DNA from: Dipteris shenzhenensis
Taxonomy: Eukaryota; Polypodiophyta; Polypodiopsida; Gleicheniales
Length of the DNA stretch: 64,000 nucleotides
Assembly: GCA_047967505.1 (NCBI GenBank)
Contig: CM106539.1
Direction: 5' to 3' (one strand)
The notes below the pieces were generated by a model. The model did not search any database and had not been told where the DNA came from. It was given only the letters and a program-made list of their open reading frames with translations. Positions 32,477 through 44,664 of the stretch are shown one piece after another. The position numbers were made by a program, and so were the translations under genes. Position 1 is the stretch's first letter; each line of letters starts with the position of its first letter.

Positions 32477-35400
32477 TGTTTCGGTCTGGCGTTAACGCCA
32501 CCTGCATGGTTAGTCTGGTTGATACTCGTCATCTGTCTATTAAAGCCGCTAGGATTGGTCTTGTCCATGGTTCTTTAAATAAAGAACCTGTATATACTGT
32601 TGTTTATCCCAACTTCAAGATGTCTTTGGCAGATCCTCATCTCTCCACAGCCCTCCGTTTGTATGTCCATGTCAAAGGGCTGCAGATGAAACCCAGGTCG
32701 GAACATTGTGCGATTCATGTCCATTGCATTAACTACCTGGTGTCCACGATCAATCCGATCCCTCGCAATATCCGCTCCCCTGACGAATGCATTCTTTATG
32801 GAGCCACCAATGCGGAGGTGACTCAGTTCAAGTTCGATGCGGTTCCCATGCCTGCGGAATGGGACATGGACTATCAACAGATAGTCAATGAAGTGGATTC
32901 TCAGGAAGACGTTCCATACATGATCGAAGACACACCAACTCGTGCAATTGTCCGGCGCCGTTCTGGTGATCACTCAAAGAAGGTTATGCATCTGGCTTTT
33001 CCCGCTTCCTCCCATATTTCCATTAGCAGTACTCCTCCATCTGAAGTTTCTCCTCTGCCTGAGAGTTCTGCTCGAATGGAAGCGGTGCATGATTGGGTGT
33101 CTCAAACAGCTGCTTCCCAATTTCCCAGTGATGCTAGTCTCCAGTACCGCTGTGAGACTGCCGTTAACCATGTGCCTCACATCCAATCCAACTTTGAGGC
33201 CATTACACATAAAGTGCCCCTCATGATGTTTCAGCCTACCGAATGGCCGTCCCTTTCCGGCTATCAAGAGGCCGTCGATACTGACAGTAAGCTTATCTCT
33301 TCCCCTTTTGCTATTGTTTCACCATCTGTCCCATTATCTCAAGTTCCTGTCGAGCAACAGCAGCTGAACTGGTGTAATGCCCATACCATTCAAGTACAGT
33401 CCAGCCTGGATGAGTGTCGCTTAGCTCTTTATAATCTGCAGCTTGCTCTAGCTAAACTCGACGACAAGCTTACTTTGGCTCTTGCTACTCCTGTATATCC
33501 TGTCCCTTGTCCTTCTGCTACTGTTTCCTATACTCTTCCCCCCTCTGATGCTGCTCCTCCTCTTCAGTATAACTTTCATCCCCTCTGTATGATTACTCTT
33601 CCTTCCTATCTTGACGGTTGTGAAGTTACAGACCAGCTGCCTTACAATGCTGACCAGGCTGCAGAATGGCTTGATCCCAGCCATCCCATCATCTGGGCAT
33701 TTAGGTGGATGGAGCAGGATAATGCCGACATCACAGCTGTTCGGCCTCCCCTTGGAGGAGTTATTCCTCTTGAGCCTGATCTTTTCTTTCCTTTGCTTCC
33801 TCATCCTGCCCCCGGACCAATCGGATCGGATCATCCAGCTGATCCTGATTCAGACTCTGATAGTGATGACCATCCTCTGCTTCCTCATGCACCCCCTCTT
33901 GTTCCTCGTATGTCTCCTGTGCCTCAGCCCAATTCTGTGCCTACTCTCATGAACCAAGGTGCAGTCAAAGAGGAACTTGCCAGTGGTCCAAGTCCGCTCT
34001 TCCCCAATTCTCCTGGTCGTGTACCCAAGATGCCTGAATATCAGCAGATGCCGGAGTATATGGACGGGACCCTCAACGAAGCAGGCGAACTTCGTTTCCG
34101 TCTGTAACACAAATCCTTTCCAGGGTACGTGCTTAATTTGGATGGTCTTCTCCCCAAGCCATCAAGGATATTTTGAAGATTTTTTATGGGCATATGATGT
34201 CGCTGGTCAATGTATATAAATGGTCTCCTCGCGATGCGGCTGTGGAAACAACCAAAGGGTTTACTGGCATCCTTGCCAATTGGTGGGAATTCTTGTCTGA
34301 ACAATCTAAGGAACAGATTTTCAGCGGTCAGGATACGCAACAACAAGCGAATGCACCTGATGCCCTGATTGCCGCCATTACCAATCAGTTTCTGCCCACA
34401 TTCACTGATGATCAAAAGCAGGCTTCCAACGAATTCTTTGCTCTTAAGCTCTGCGACCTCTTTCAGTTAGCCCAATACAATGCCCATGCCCAACAATTAG
34501 TTTATAGGGTTGGCATCTTTGCTGACGTCTCCGCCAAGCGCCATTATCTGTTCAGTCTTCCCCATAAGCTTGGTGAAGCGGTTGATTCTCTCATTGAAGG
34601 CCAGACCAAGATCCTGAACATCAACAATCAACCCACAGAGGTACATAAAACTATGGCTGATTTTACATTCGCTAATCTTTTCCAGCTTGTTCAGGTTTAT
34701 ATCAGAAAGCAGTGTACAGAGTATACACTGAAGAACAAGATCAAGGAAATTAGTCTGGTTTCGCCTTCTATCTGTCAGCACTTTTGTTTATGAATACTCC
34801 TTCGATGAATATTATTGATCTCTTGGCAAGCTCCGACTCCGACTCTGGTTCTGATAGACCTCTCGACATTACAGATTTCCCTTTGCCGCCTTCGCCACCA
34901 CCACGACCCTCTCGACCTATTCCCTCTCCAGCCTTTTTTCCCTTTTCCTCCTTCCCTGGTTCCTCCTCCACCAACTACTCTCCCTTTTGGTGGACCCTCT
35001 GTTTTTCATCCTCCGCACTTTGTCCATACTCCCTTTGATCCTTCGCCTAGTTACCTTCCTCCTCCTTTTACCCAAATTCTTGTACAAACTCTTACAACTT
35101 CCCCGTCTCTTCCTACTTGTACTAATCAGTTGCATAAGCTTCAGGAGAATCTCACGACCTTGAAGACCCATACGGCTACCATTCTGGTGCAATGTACACA
35201 GTTAACGTCTACACTTAATGCGCTTGATCAGAAGGTTTCCACTCATCTCACTCAGTGTTCTTCAGGTCTTCCACCTGCTGCTTTTGATTGTTAGGATTTC
35301 TTCACTTCTCCTGCTTCCCCAGTCCGAAATACTATGAAAACCTGGCTTATTTCTGTCCTTCTCCGACCACTAGGTGTTACTCCCTATTCTTTGGTTGCTT

Positions 35401-35627
35401 TAGTAGATACAGGTTCCGGCTTCAATATTTGCAAATATAATGCTTTGCCTACCTACTGTTGGGAGCCTCTTCCTGAAGTCGATCACATGCACGGTTCTAC
35501 TATGGGCGGAGGTGTTATTGCTTGCAAACGGTATGCCTCCAACATCTCCATTTCCTTGGCTGGGCATCCAACTGAAATCAATTTCTATCAATTGGAATCA
35601 CAAGGGATTGACCTGGTTACTGGTAAC
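32477..35627 (+). pseudogene. Copy I: movement protein (C-terminal half)-capsid-protease
   Basis: Plus strand. The frame runs unbroken from the movement-protein middle (FRSGVNAT) into the capsid, direct proof that both belong to one ORF, until TAA 34105-34107 (Gln codon mutated). A one-base deletion near 34147 follows. A deletion near 34780 removes the zinc knuckle, there is a stop near 35293, and protease with VDTGSGF lies near 35405. It ends at ggtaac, shared with the minus-strand movement protein of copy J. Confidence 0.87.
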
Positions 35628-35882
35628 CGGATCGAGTGAAGGACTCTGGGAAAAGAGAGGGAGATAGACGCCCGTATTGCCTTCATCGGCAATATTAATA
35701 CACACTTCCGATATCTTAATATGGCGAAGCGCCTTGTACTGAAACATCGAAAATTTATAGACCTCTTCCGGATCTATAATAGGGAGATTCCAAGAGTGCT
35801 TGGACTCCGTAAGTTCAGTAGTAGTGGAGGCGGAGCGGGGAGAAGAGATGCGAGCAGAGAGGGCACGGAATAGTTTGGCCAT
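35628..35882 (-). pseudogene. Copy J: movement-protein N-terminal fragment
   Basis: Minus strand from ATG 35880-35882 for about 85 codons (MAKLFRALSARI... to QSPS), cut at the joint with copy I near 35624. Confidence 0.78.
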
Positions 35883-36029
35883 TGTGATAAGCAGGGCAAA
35901 GATACAGAGACTGGCTTCACACGTCACGCTAGTGCTCAACCGCAGAATGGCACCTCTGGCCTAGGGGGGGAGCGGTAGCGACAGGGTCCCAGACACTCTT
36001 CGAGTGAAACACAGAACAACAATAACGAG

Positions 36030-36584
36030 GCTCTGATACCAAAAGACAAAACGCTTGCCGATACTCACGTCTGCTCAAATATGGTAGACGAAACGATTAC
36101 CGATAACGATACCGAGAGGGATAGCAAAATGGAACTGAGGAGATGATACGACAATGAGAAGGAGATAGCGAGGATATGGCGTTTCAGGGCGAGACTCACA
36201 GGTGGGGTTGGAGCGAGAGGAAGCGAACATGAGAGAGTAGAAGATCCGGATAGGTGATTTCTTAGCTTCAAGTGCAGAGGCGAGCGAAGGCATAAGGAAA
36301 ACAGAACAAAGACAAGAGACTTGAAGATTGGAAGACTACAAGCTTGTATTGCCGAGGAGGAGAGAAATGTTTACAAGAGGACTCTAGGCAAACTCTGCCC
36401 GAGAATGAAGGACTTGGGTCCTTTATATACAATTGTGGGCAAGAGAATACCAGTGCTTGTGTGCAATCCAGGGGGCTACTTTTGCAAACCGGGGGCGTTA
36501 GTGGTTTGGAAAAAGTGAAGGTCTTATCTGGCATGCCAGACAGTGTCTATTCACTGTACACTTTTGTTAGTGGAAGTACAGATG
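36030..36584 (-). promoter_or_regulatory. Copy J intergenic region and PBS
   Basis: PBS at 36030-36041, TATATAAA 36422-36429, leader ORF 36075-36293, all on the minus strand. It links RNase H (right) to movement protein (left), proving head-to-tail continuity of two viral genome units on this strand. Confidence 0.8.
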
Positions 36585-38417
36585 TTAGGGTGGAGCACAG
36601 TACTTAGTGGGATGTTGGGCCCAATAGGGCGCACCTTCTCTGGAAAGCATATCGGGGAGAATATTGGTACTACCCTTTTTCCATTCAACCTGAAAATCAT
36701 ACATAGCAAAGAATTCTTGCCATCTGGAAGACGGCCGCGTCCAATCTACTTATCAATCTTTCGAGTGCAGAAGGTACGGAAATTCTGATTATCTGTGCGT
36801 ACAAGAAAAGGCTTATTCAGGACGAAGAGTTCCAATTTTTGAATTGCCTTTTTGACGGCCAAAATCTCTTTTTCGATTGAATGATAGTTGCGCTCGGCTC
36901 CTTGGAAAATACCAGATCAGAAAGCACAAATACGTTCTTGCTGTGGAGCTGTGCTTTCAAGTAAGATCGCACCCCAGAACTCATCAGATGCATCAGTTTC
37001 AATGATGAGGTTAGCGTTGACAGAAGGGATAGCTAATGGCGGTAAAGACTGGAGGTGTTGTTTGATATTTGCCAAAGCAATGGATTGGGCTGGACCCCAG
37101 ACTGGGCCATCCTTGCGTAGGCAGAGTTGAAGGAGATAGCGATCTCGGGCCAGGTGCTGATAGAAAGGGGCAATATAATTCAAGCACCCAAGAAAGCGTT
37201 GGAGTTGATGACGATCCCGGATCTCCGCAGGGAAAGCAGCAAGGGCTTTCAAAACATGGTCCTGTAGTTGAATTGCTCCATTAGTGATTAGAACCCCTAA
37301 GAAGTCAACAGATGCTTTACCAATTTGAATTTTTGAGGGAGAAAGAACCAGGCCCTTTTGTTGGAGGAGATCATGGATAACCTGGAGGTGCTGCAAATGA
37401 AGATGAGGATTTCTGCTATAGATTAAGATGTCATCAATATAAACTAAGCAAAATGCATGATAGGGAGCAAAGATTGAATCCATGTAGCGCTGGAATTCCA
37501 CTGGTGCAGTTTTCAGGCCAAAGGGAAGCACTGTCCATTCATAAAAGCCTTGGGGGACCACAAACCCAGTTTTGTACTGGTCCTCAGGCAAGAGGCCTAT
37601 CTGCCAGAAGCCAGCTTTAAGATCTAACTTAGAAAATATCGTGGCTCCGCTGATCTGTTGCATTAAATATTCCTTATTGGGCAGAGGGTAAGAAATTGGA
37701 ATGAGACACTTATTGAGAGGTTTATAATTTATGACTAACCTCTTCTTACCCCTTTTTTGCTCCGAATGTTTGTTCACATAAAATGCAGCAGCTGCCCAAG
37801 CAGATGTGGATTCCCTGATTAATCCCTGTTGTAATAAAGCAGCAATCTCCTCATTACAGAGTTGTTGATCTTCAGCAGTAAAACCATAAGGGCTTTCCTT
37901 ATAGGGTTTAGCGCCTTCTTTAATGGGCAAGCCAATCCGATGATGATGTACATGTTTGAAGGCTTGTGGCGAATCACTGCTACAATGTTGGAGTAATTGT
38001 TGCTCCATCTCAGCAAGAGTATTACATAGCAAGAGAGTATGAGTCTGGCGGCGAAGCTGTTTGGCTGTATCCTGAGCCACAAGATCGTTGACAAGATCAC
38101 GGAGTTCCTGATCAGTAAGGAGAGGTTGCGCATCTGGAGGAGGACTGAACTCAGCAGGAGGATGCGGAGGAGATGGTGTGGGTGACGCACGATATTGATC
38201 AGGGAATGGGCAATGTGGCGACATCTGATTGACGATGGCAAGATCCTCCTCATAAGGTTTCAAGACTTGGGAGACCTTGACACGAGCAGGAATTTGTACA
38301 AGCTCCTGATTGATAGTTAGAACCATTGTCTCTGTAGAGAAACCGAAAGGAAAATGTCGATTGAGGAAGTCGTTACCAATAACCAGGTCAATCCCTTGTG
38401 ATTCCAATTGATAGAAA
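36585..38417 (-). pseudogene. Copy J: protease (C-terminal)-RT-RNase H
   Basis: Minus-strand frame open from 38407 (MESQGIDLVIGN) through RT with YIDD. A TGA for Arg near 36915 lies in FRSGIF, and a one-base deletion near 36727 in RNase H. The right edge is cut after gatagaaat at 38417, where telomere-like repeats start. Confidence 0.87.
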
Positions 38418-38459
38418 TAAAGAACCCTAAACCCTAAACGCTAAACCCTAAACCCTAAA
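38418..38459. repeat. Short interstitial telomeric array between copies J and K
   Basis: Five CCCTAAA-type units, one variant CGCTAAA, sitting exactly at the point where minus-strand copy J stops and plus-strand copy K starts. Confidence 0.9.
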
Positions 38460-38618
38460 CCGGTTTGGAGACTCGTTATCATTGTTCTGTGTTTCACTCG
38501 AAGAGTGTCTGGGACCCTGTCGCTGCCGCTCCCCCCCTAGGCCAGAGGTGCCATTCTGCGGTTGAGCACTAGCGTGACGTGTGAAGCCAGTCTCTGTATC
38601 GTTGCTCTGCTTATCACA
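38460..38618 (+). promoter_or_regulatory. Copy K 5' leader with degraded PBS
   Basis: ggtttggagactcgttatc stands where the other copies have the PBS and cctcgttattg. The rest of the post-PBS leader (tttcactcgaagagtgtctggg...) is intact up to ATG 38619. The telomeric array therefore joins the virus at the PBS. Confidence 0.75.
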
Positions 38619-39878
38619 ATGGCCAAACTATTCCGTGCCCTCTCTGCTCGCATCTCTTCTCCCCGCTCCGCCTCCACTACTACTGAACTTACGGAGTCCA
38701 AGCCCTCTTGGAATCTCCCTATTATAGATCCGGAAGAGGTCTATAAATTTTCGATGTTTCAGTACAAGGCGCTTCGCCATATTAAGATATCAGAAGTGTG
38801 TATTAATATTGCCGATGAAGGCAATACGGGCGTCTATCTCCCTCTCTTTTCCCAGTCCGAGATCGAGTCCTTCACTCGGTCTGGTTACCAATATATTCAT
38901 TATGGCTGTTTCGTGTTAGCCATCGAACCATTGTTTCGGTCTGGCGTTAATGCCACCGGCATGGTTAGTCTGGTTGATACTCGTCATCTGTCTATTAAAG
39001 CCGCTAGGATTGGTCTTGTCCATGGTTCTTTAAATAAAGAACCTGTATATACTGTTGTTTATCCCAACTTCAAAATGTCTTTGGCAGATCCTCATCTCTC
39101 CACAGCCCTTCGTTTGTATGTCCATGTCAAAGGGCTGCAGATGAAACCCAGGTCGGAACATTGTGCGATTCACGTCCGTTGCATCAACTACCTGGTGTCC
39201 ACTATCAATCCGATCCCTCGCAATATCCGCTCCCCTGACGAATGCATTCTTTATGGAGCCACCAATGCAGAGGTGACTCGGTTCAAGTTCGATGCTGTTC
39301 CCATGCCTGCTGAATGGGACATGGACTATCAACAGATAGTCAATGAAGTGGATTCTCAGGAAGACGTTCTGTACATGATCGAAGACACACCAACTCGTGC
39401 AATTGTCCGGCGCCGTTCTGGTGATCACTCGAAGAAGGTTATGCATCTGGCTTTTCCCGCTTCCTCCCATATTTCCATTAGCAGTACTCCTCCATCTGAA
39501 GTTTCTCATCTGCCTGAGAGTTCTGCTCGAATGGAAGCGGTGCGTGATTGGATGTCTCAAACAGCTGCTTCCCAGTTTCCCAATGATGCTAGTCTCCAGT
39601 ATCGCCGTGAGATTGCCGCTAACCATGTGCCTCACATCCAATCCAACTTTGAGGCCATCACACATAAAGTGCCCCTCATGATGTTTCAGCCTACCGAATG
39701 GCCGTCCCTTTCCGGCTATCAAGAGGCCGTAGATACTGACAGTAAGCTTATCTCTTCCCCTTTTGCTGTTGTTTCACCATCTGTTCCATTATCTCAAGTT
39801 CCTGTCGAGCAACAGCAGCTGAACTGGTGTAACGCCCATAACATTCAAGTACATTCCAGCGTGGATGAGTGTCGCTAA
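38619..39878 (+). pseudogene. Copy K: movement-protein-like domain and linker
   Basis: Complete N-terminal domain of the polyprotein: MAKLF, LFSQSEIESF, FVLAIEPLFRSG, LVDTRH, VVYPNFKMSL, then a Ser/Pro-rich linker. The frame ends at a TAA created by a ~37-bp deletion (gtgtcgctaagctcgac), relative to copy I which reads straight through. The product would have opened plasmodesmata for viral spread; assignment rests on 30K-like motifs and position. Confidence 0.78.
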
Positions 39879-41889
39879 GCTCGACGACAAGCTTACTTCG
39901 GCTCTTGCTACTCCTGTATATCCTGTCCCTTGTCCTTCTGCTGCTGTTTCCTATACTCTTCCACCCTCTGATGCTGCCCCTCCTCTTCAGTATAACTTTC
40001 ACCCCCTCTGTATGATTACTCTTCCTTCTTATCTTGCCGGTTGTGAAGTTACAGACCAGCTGCCTTACAATGCTGAACAGGCTGCAGAATGGCTTGATCC
40101 CAGCCATCCCATCATCTGGGCGTTTAGGTGGACGGAGCAGGATAATGCTGACATCACAGCTGTTCGGCCTCCCCTTGGAGGAGTTATTCCTCTTGAGCCT
40201 GATATTTTCTTTCCTTTGCTTCCTCATCCTGCCCCCGGACCAATCGGATTGGATCATCCAGCTGATCCTGATTCAGACTCTGATAGTGATGACCATCCTC
40301 TGTTTCCTCATGCACCCCCTCCTGTTCCTCGTATGTCTCCTGTGCCTCAGCACAATTCTGTGCCTACTCTCATGAACCAAGGTGCAGTCAAAGAGGAACC
40401 TGCCAGTAGTCCAAGTCCGCTCTTTCCCAATTCTCCTGGTCGTGTACCCAAGATGCCTGAATATCAGCAGATGCCGGAGTATACGGACGGGACCCTCAAC
40501 GAAGCAGGTGAACTTCGTTTCCGTCTGCAACACAAATTCTTTCCAGGGTACGTGCTTAATTTGGATGGTGCTTCTCCCCAAGCTATCAAGGATATTTTGA
40601 AGATTTTTTATGGGCATATGATGTCGCTGGTCAATGTATATAAATGGTCTCCTCGCGATGCGGCTGTGGAAACAACCAAAGGGTTTACTGGCATCCTTGC
40701 CAATTGGTGGGAATTCTTGTCTGAGCAATCCAAGGAACAGATTTTCAGCAGTCAGGATACGCAACAACAAGCGAATGCACCTGATGCCCTGATTGCCGCC
40801 ATCACCAATCAGTTTCTGCCCACATTCACTGATGATCGAGCGCAGGCTTCCAATGAATTCTTTGCTCTTAAGCTCTGCGACCTCTTTCAGTTAGCCCAAT
40901 ACAATGCCCATGCCCAACAATTAGTTTATCAGGCTGGCATCTTTGCTGACGTCTCCGCCAAGCGCCATTATCTGTTCAGTCTTCCCCATAAGCTTGGTGA
41001 AGCGGTTAATTCTCTCATTGAAGGCCAGACCAAGATCCTGAACATCAACAATCAACCCACAAAGTTTGTGGGCCATCATGATTTCTGTTCTGCATCTTCT
41101 GCGGGCTCTTTCGCACGCCACTCTGCTTCTAAACGACGAGCTTCTTTCAAGAAATCTCAGTGCTCTTGCGGTGGGTCCAATACTTTTCCGCGCCTCCGAA
41201 AAATACATTGGCGCCGTCGCTATCAACGCCGACCCCAACGCTTTCTGCGCAAGCGTCGTCTTTCCTCAGGTTCTTCTTCTGGTTGTTTTATTTGTGGCAA
41301 AAAAGGCCACATTGCTAAAGATTGTCCTCAACAACCGAAGACTCCTCAACAGAAGCAGCTAAAAGGGTTTTTCAGTTTGGTGAATGATCCGCATAATTGG
41401 GAAGTCGTGTCTCAAGGCGCCACTGATGATTCCTTGTATGAATGCTCTGAGTCGGACACTCCCGATTGCTTGACTTGTCAATTAGCCTTGCCTATGGATA
41501 CAGAGATCAGTTTGTTTATGAATACTCCTGCGCTGAATATTATTGATCTCTTGGCAAGCTCCGACTCCGACTCTGGTTCTGATAGACCTCTCGACATTAC
41601 AGATTTTCCTTTGCCGCCTTCTCCACCACCACGACCCTCTCACCTATTCCCTCTCCAGCCTTTTTCCCTTTTCCTCCTTCCCTGGTTCCTCCTCCACCAA
41701 CTACTCTCCCTTTTGGTGGACCTTCTGTTTTTCGTCCTCCTCACTTTGTCCATACTCCCTCTGATCCTTCGCCTATTTACCTTCCTCCTCCTTTTACCCA
41801 AATTCCTGTACAAACTCTTACAACTTCCCCGTCCCTTCCTACTTGTACTAATCAGTTTCATAAGCTTTAGGAGAATATCACGACCTTGA
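39865..41889 (+). pseudogene. Copy K: capsid region with CCHC zinc knuckle
   Basis: Gag-like coat protein: acidic Asp/Ser run (DPDSDSDSDDH), helical core (EAGELRFRLQ... LANWWEFLSEQSKEQ... LAQYNAHAQQLVY), a Lys/Arg/Ser-rich stretch and the zinc knuckle CFICGKKGHIAKDC (41284-41325). About 144 bp between NNQPT and FVGHHDF are missing compared with copies C, D and I; this deletion keeps the frame. A one-base deletion near 41640 shifts it, and a TAG follows at 41868. Confidence 0.82.
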
Positions 41890-42500
41890 AGACCCATACG
41901 GCTACCATTCTGGTGCAATGTACACAGTTAACATCTACACTTAATGCGCTTGACCAGAAGGTTTCCACTCATCTCACTCAGTGTTCTTCAGGTCTTCCGC
42001 CTGCTGCCTTTGCTGGTCAGGATTTCTTCACTTCTCCTGCTTCCCCAGTCCGAAATACTATGAAAACCTGGCTTATTTCTGTCCTTCTCCGACCACCAGG
42101 TGTTACTCCCTATTCTTTGGTTGCTTTAGTAGATACAGGTTCCGGCTTCAATATTTGTAAATATAATGCTTTGCCTACCTACTGTTGGGAGCCTCTTCCT
42201 GAAGTCGATCACATGCACGGTTCTACTATGGGCGGAGGTGTTATTGCTTGCAAACGGTATGCCTCCAACATCTCCATTTCCTTGGCTGGGCATCCAACTG
42301 AAATCAATTTTTATCAATTGGAATCACAAGGGATTGACCTGGTTATTGGTAACGACCTCCTCAATCGACATTTGCCTTTCGGTTTCTCTACGGAGACAAT
42401 GGTTCTAACTATCAATCAGGAGCTTGTACAAATTCCTACTCGTGTCAAGGTCTCCCAAGTCTTGAAACCTTATGAGGAGGATCTTGCCATAGTCAATTAG
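41886..42500 (+). pseudogene. Copy K: aspartic protease region
   Basis: Retroviral-type aspartic protease with active-site Asp-Thr-Gly at 42132-42140 (VALVDTGSGFNICKYN) followed by HGSTMGGGV and IDLVIGND, the usual second-half ILG-like motif. Ends at TAG 42498-42500, a Gln codon in sister copies. Role: processing of the polyprotein. Confidence 0.85.
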
Positions 42501-44145
42501 ATGTCGCCACATTGCCCAGTCCCTGATCAATATCGTGCGTCACCCACGCCATCCCCTCCGCATCCTCCTGCTGAGTTCAGTCCTCCTCCGGATGCGCAAC
42601 CTCTCCTTACTGATCAGGAACTACGCAATCTAGTCAACGATCTTGTGGCTCAGGATACATCCAAACAGCTTCGCCGCCAGACTCATACTCTCTTGCTATG
42701 TAATGCTCTTGCCAAGATGGAGCAACAATTACTCCAACATTGTAGCGGTGATTCGTCACAAGACTTCAAACATGTATATCATCATCGGATTGGCTTGCCC
42801 ATTAAAGAGGGCGCTAAACCATATAAGGAAAGCCCTTATGGTTTTACTGCTGAAGATCGACAACTCTGTAATGAGGAGATTGCTGCTTTATTACAATAGG
42901 GATTAATCAGGGAATCCACATCTGCTTGGGCAGCTACTGCATTTTATGTGAACAAACATTCGGAGCAAAAAAGGGGTAAGAAGAGGTTGGTCATAAATTA
43001 TAAACCTCTCAATAAGTGTCTCATTCCAATTTCTTACCCTCTGCCCAATAAGGAATATTTAATGCAACAGATCAGCGGAGCCACGATCTTCTCTAAGTTA
43101 GATCTCAAAGCTGGCTTCTGGCAGATAGGCCTCTTGCCTGAGGACCAGCACAAAACTGGGTTTGTGGTCCCCCAAGGCTTTTATGAATGTCCGAACAGTG
43201 CTTCCCTTTGGCCTAAAAACTGCACCAGTGGAATTCCAGCGCTACATGGATTCAATCTTTGCTCCCTATCATGCATTTTGCTTAGTTTATATTGATGACA
43301 TCTTAATCTATAGCAAAAATCCTCATCTCCATTTGCAGCACCTCCAGGTTATCCATGATCTCCTCCAACAAAAGGGCCTGGTTCTTTCTCCCTCCAAAAT
43401 TCAAATTGGTAAAGCATCTATTGACTTCTTAGGGGTTCTAATCACTAATGGAGCAATTCAACTACAGGACCATGTTTTAAAAGCCCTTGCTGCTTTCCCT
43501 GCGGAGATCCGGGATCGTCATCAACTCCAACGCTTTCTTGGGTGCTTGAATTATATTGCCCCTTTCTATCAGCACCTGGCCCGAGATCGCTATCTCCTTC
43601 AACTCTGCCTACGCAAGGATGGTCCAGTCTGGGGTCCAGCCCAATCCACTGCTCTGGCAAATATCAAACAACACCTCCAGTCTTTACCGCCATTAGCTAT
43701 ACCTTCTGTCAATGCTAACCTCATCATTGAAACCGATGCATCTGATGAGTTCTGGGGTGCTATCTTACTTGAAAGCACAGCTCCACAGCAAGAACGTATT
43801 TGTGCTTTCCGATCTGGTATTTTTCAAGGAGCCGAGCGACCCTATCATTCAATCGAAAAAGAGATTTTGGCCGTCAAAAAGGCAATCCAAAAATTGGAAC
43901 TCTTCATCCTGAATAAGCCTTTTCTTGTACGCACAGATAATCAGAATTTCCGTACCTTCTGCACTCGAAAGATTGATAAGCAGATTGGACGCGGCCGTCT
44001 TGCCAGATGGCAAGAATTCTTTGCTATGTATGATTTTGAGGTTGAATGGAAAAAGGGTAGTACCAATATTCTCCCCGATATTCTTTCCAGAGAAGGTGCG
44101 CCCTATTGGGCCCAACATCCCACTAAGTACTGTGCTCCACCCTAA
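42501..44145 (+). pseudogene. Copy K: reverse transcriptase-RNase H
   Basis: In frame with the protease until TAG at 42897-42899 (Gln codon). RT then runs in frame until a 4-base net insertion near 43190 (tgaatgtccgaacagtg), after which the frame from 43162 carries YIDD (43288-43299) and the whole RNase H to TAA 44143-44145. RNase H shows IIETDAS, IEKEI and VRTDNQ. Not functional as read. Confidence 0.87.
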
Positions 44146-44664
44146 CACCTGCACTTCCACTAACAAAAGTGTACAGTGAATAGACACTGTCTGGCATGCC
44201 TGATAAGACCTTCACTTTTTCCAAACCACTAACGCCCCCGGTTTGCAAAAGTAGCCCCCTGGATTGCACACAAGCAATGGTATTCTCTTGCCCACAATTG
44301 TATATAAAGGACCCAAGTCCTTCATTCCCGGGCAGAGTCTGCCTAGAGTCCTCTTGTAAACATTTCTCTCCTCCTCGGCAATACAAGCTTGTAGTCTTCC
44401 AATCTTTTGCAGTCTTCCAATCTTCAAGTCTCTTGTCTTTGTTCTGTTTTCCTTATGCCTTCGCTCGCCTCTGCACTTGAAGGTAAGAAATCGCCTATCC
44501 GGATCTTCTACTCTCTCATGTTCGCTTCCTCTCGCTCCAACCCCACCTGTGAGTCTCGCCCTGTAACGCCGTATCCTCGCTATCTCCTTCTCATTGTCAT
44601 ATCATCTCCTCAGTTCCATTTCGCTATCCCTCTCAGTATCGTTATAGGTGATCGTTTCGTCTAT
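44146..44664 (+). promoter_or_regulatory. Copy K 3' intergenic region
   Basis: TATATAAA 44301-44308; the dyad is imperfect here (ggcatgcctgat). A 17-bp duplication (gtcttccaatcttttgcagtcttccaatctt) lies in the leader. Ends at cgtttcgtctat, roughly 50 nt short of the PBS position, and passes into telomere-type repeats at 44665. Confidence 0.78.

Larger units (their letters stand above)
11403..44664. mobile_element. Nested cluster of endogenous pararetrovirus (Caulimoviridae-like) copies A-K
   Basis: One sequence family fills this interval in at least eleven pieces on both strands. Shared landmarks: a primer-binding site TGGTATCAGAGC (complement of the 3' end of initiator tRNA-Met), movement-protein-like region, capsid region with CCHC zinc knuckle, aspartic protease (VDTGSGF), reverse transcriptase (YIDD), RNase H, then an intergenic region with TATATAAA. 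There are no long terminal repeats and no integrase, which separates it from Ty3/gypsy elements and fits Caulimoviridae, which integrate passively. Within the copies the frames align into one polyprotein, as in petuviruses. Every copy carries stops, indels or truncation. Confidence 0.9.

Noticed and set aside
11403-44664. Ty3/gypsy LTR retrotransposon instead of pararetrovirus
   Set aside because: No LTRs around any copy, no integrase after RNase H, a movement-protein-like domain first, and promoter plus PBS within one leader. This is the Caulimoviridae order.
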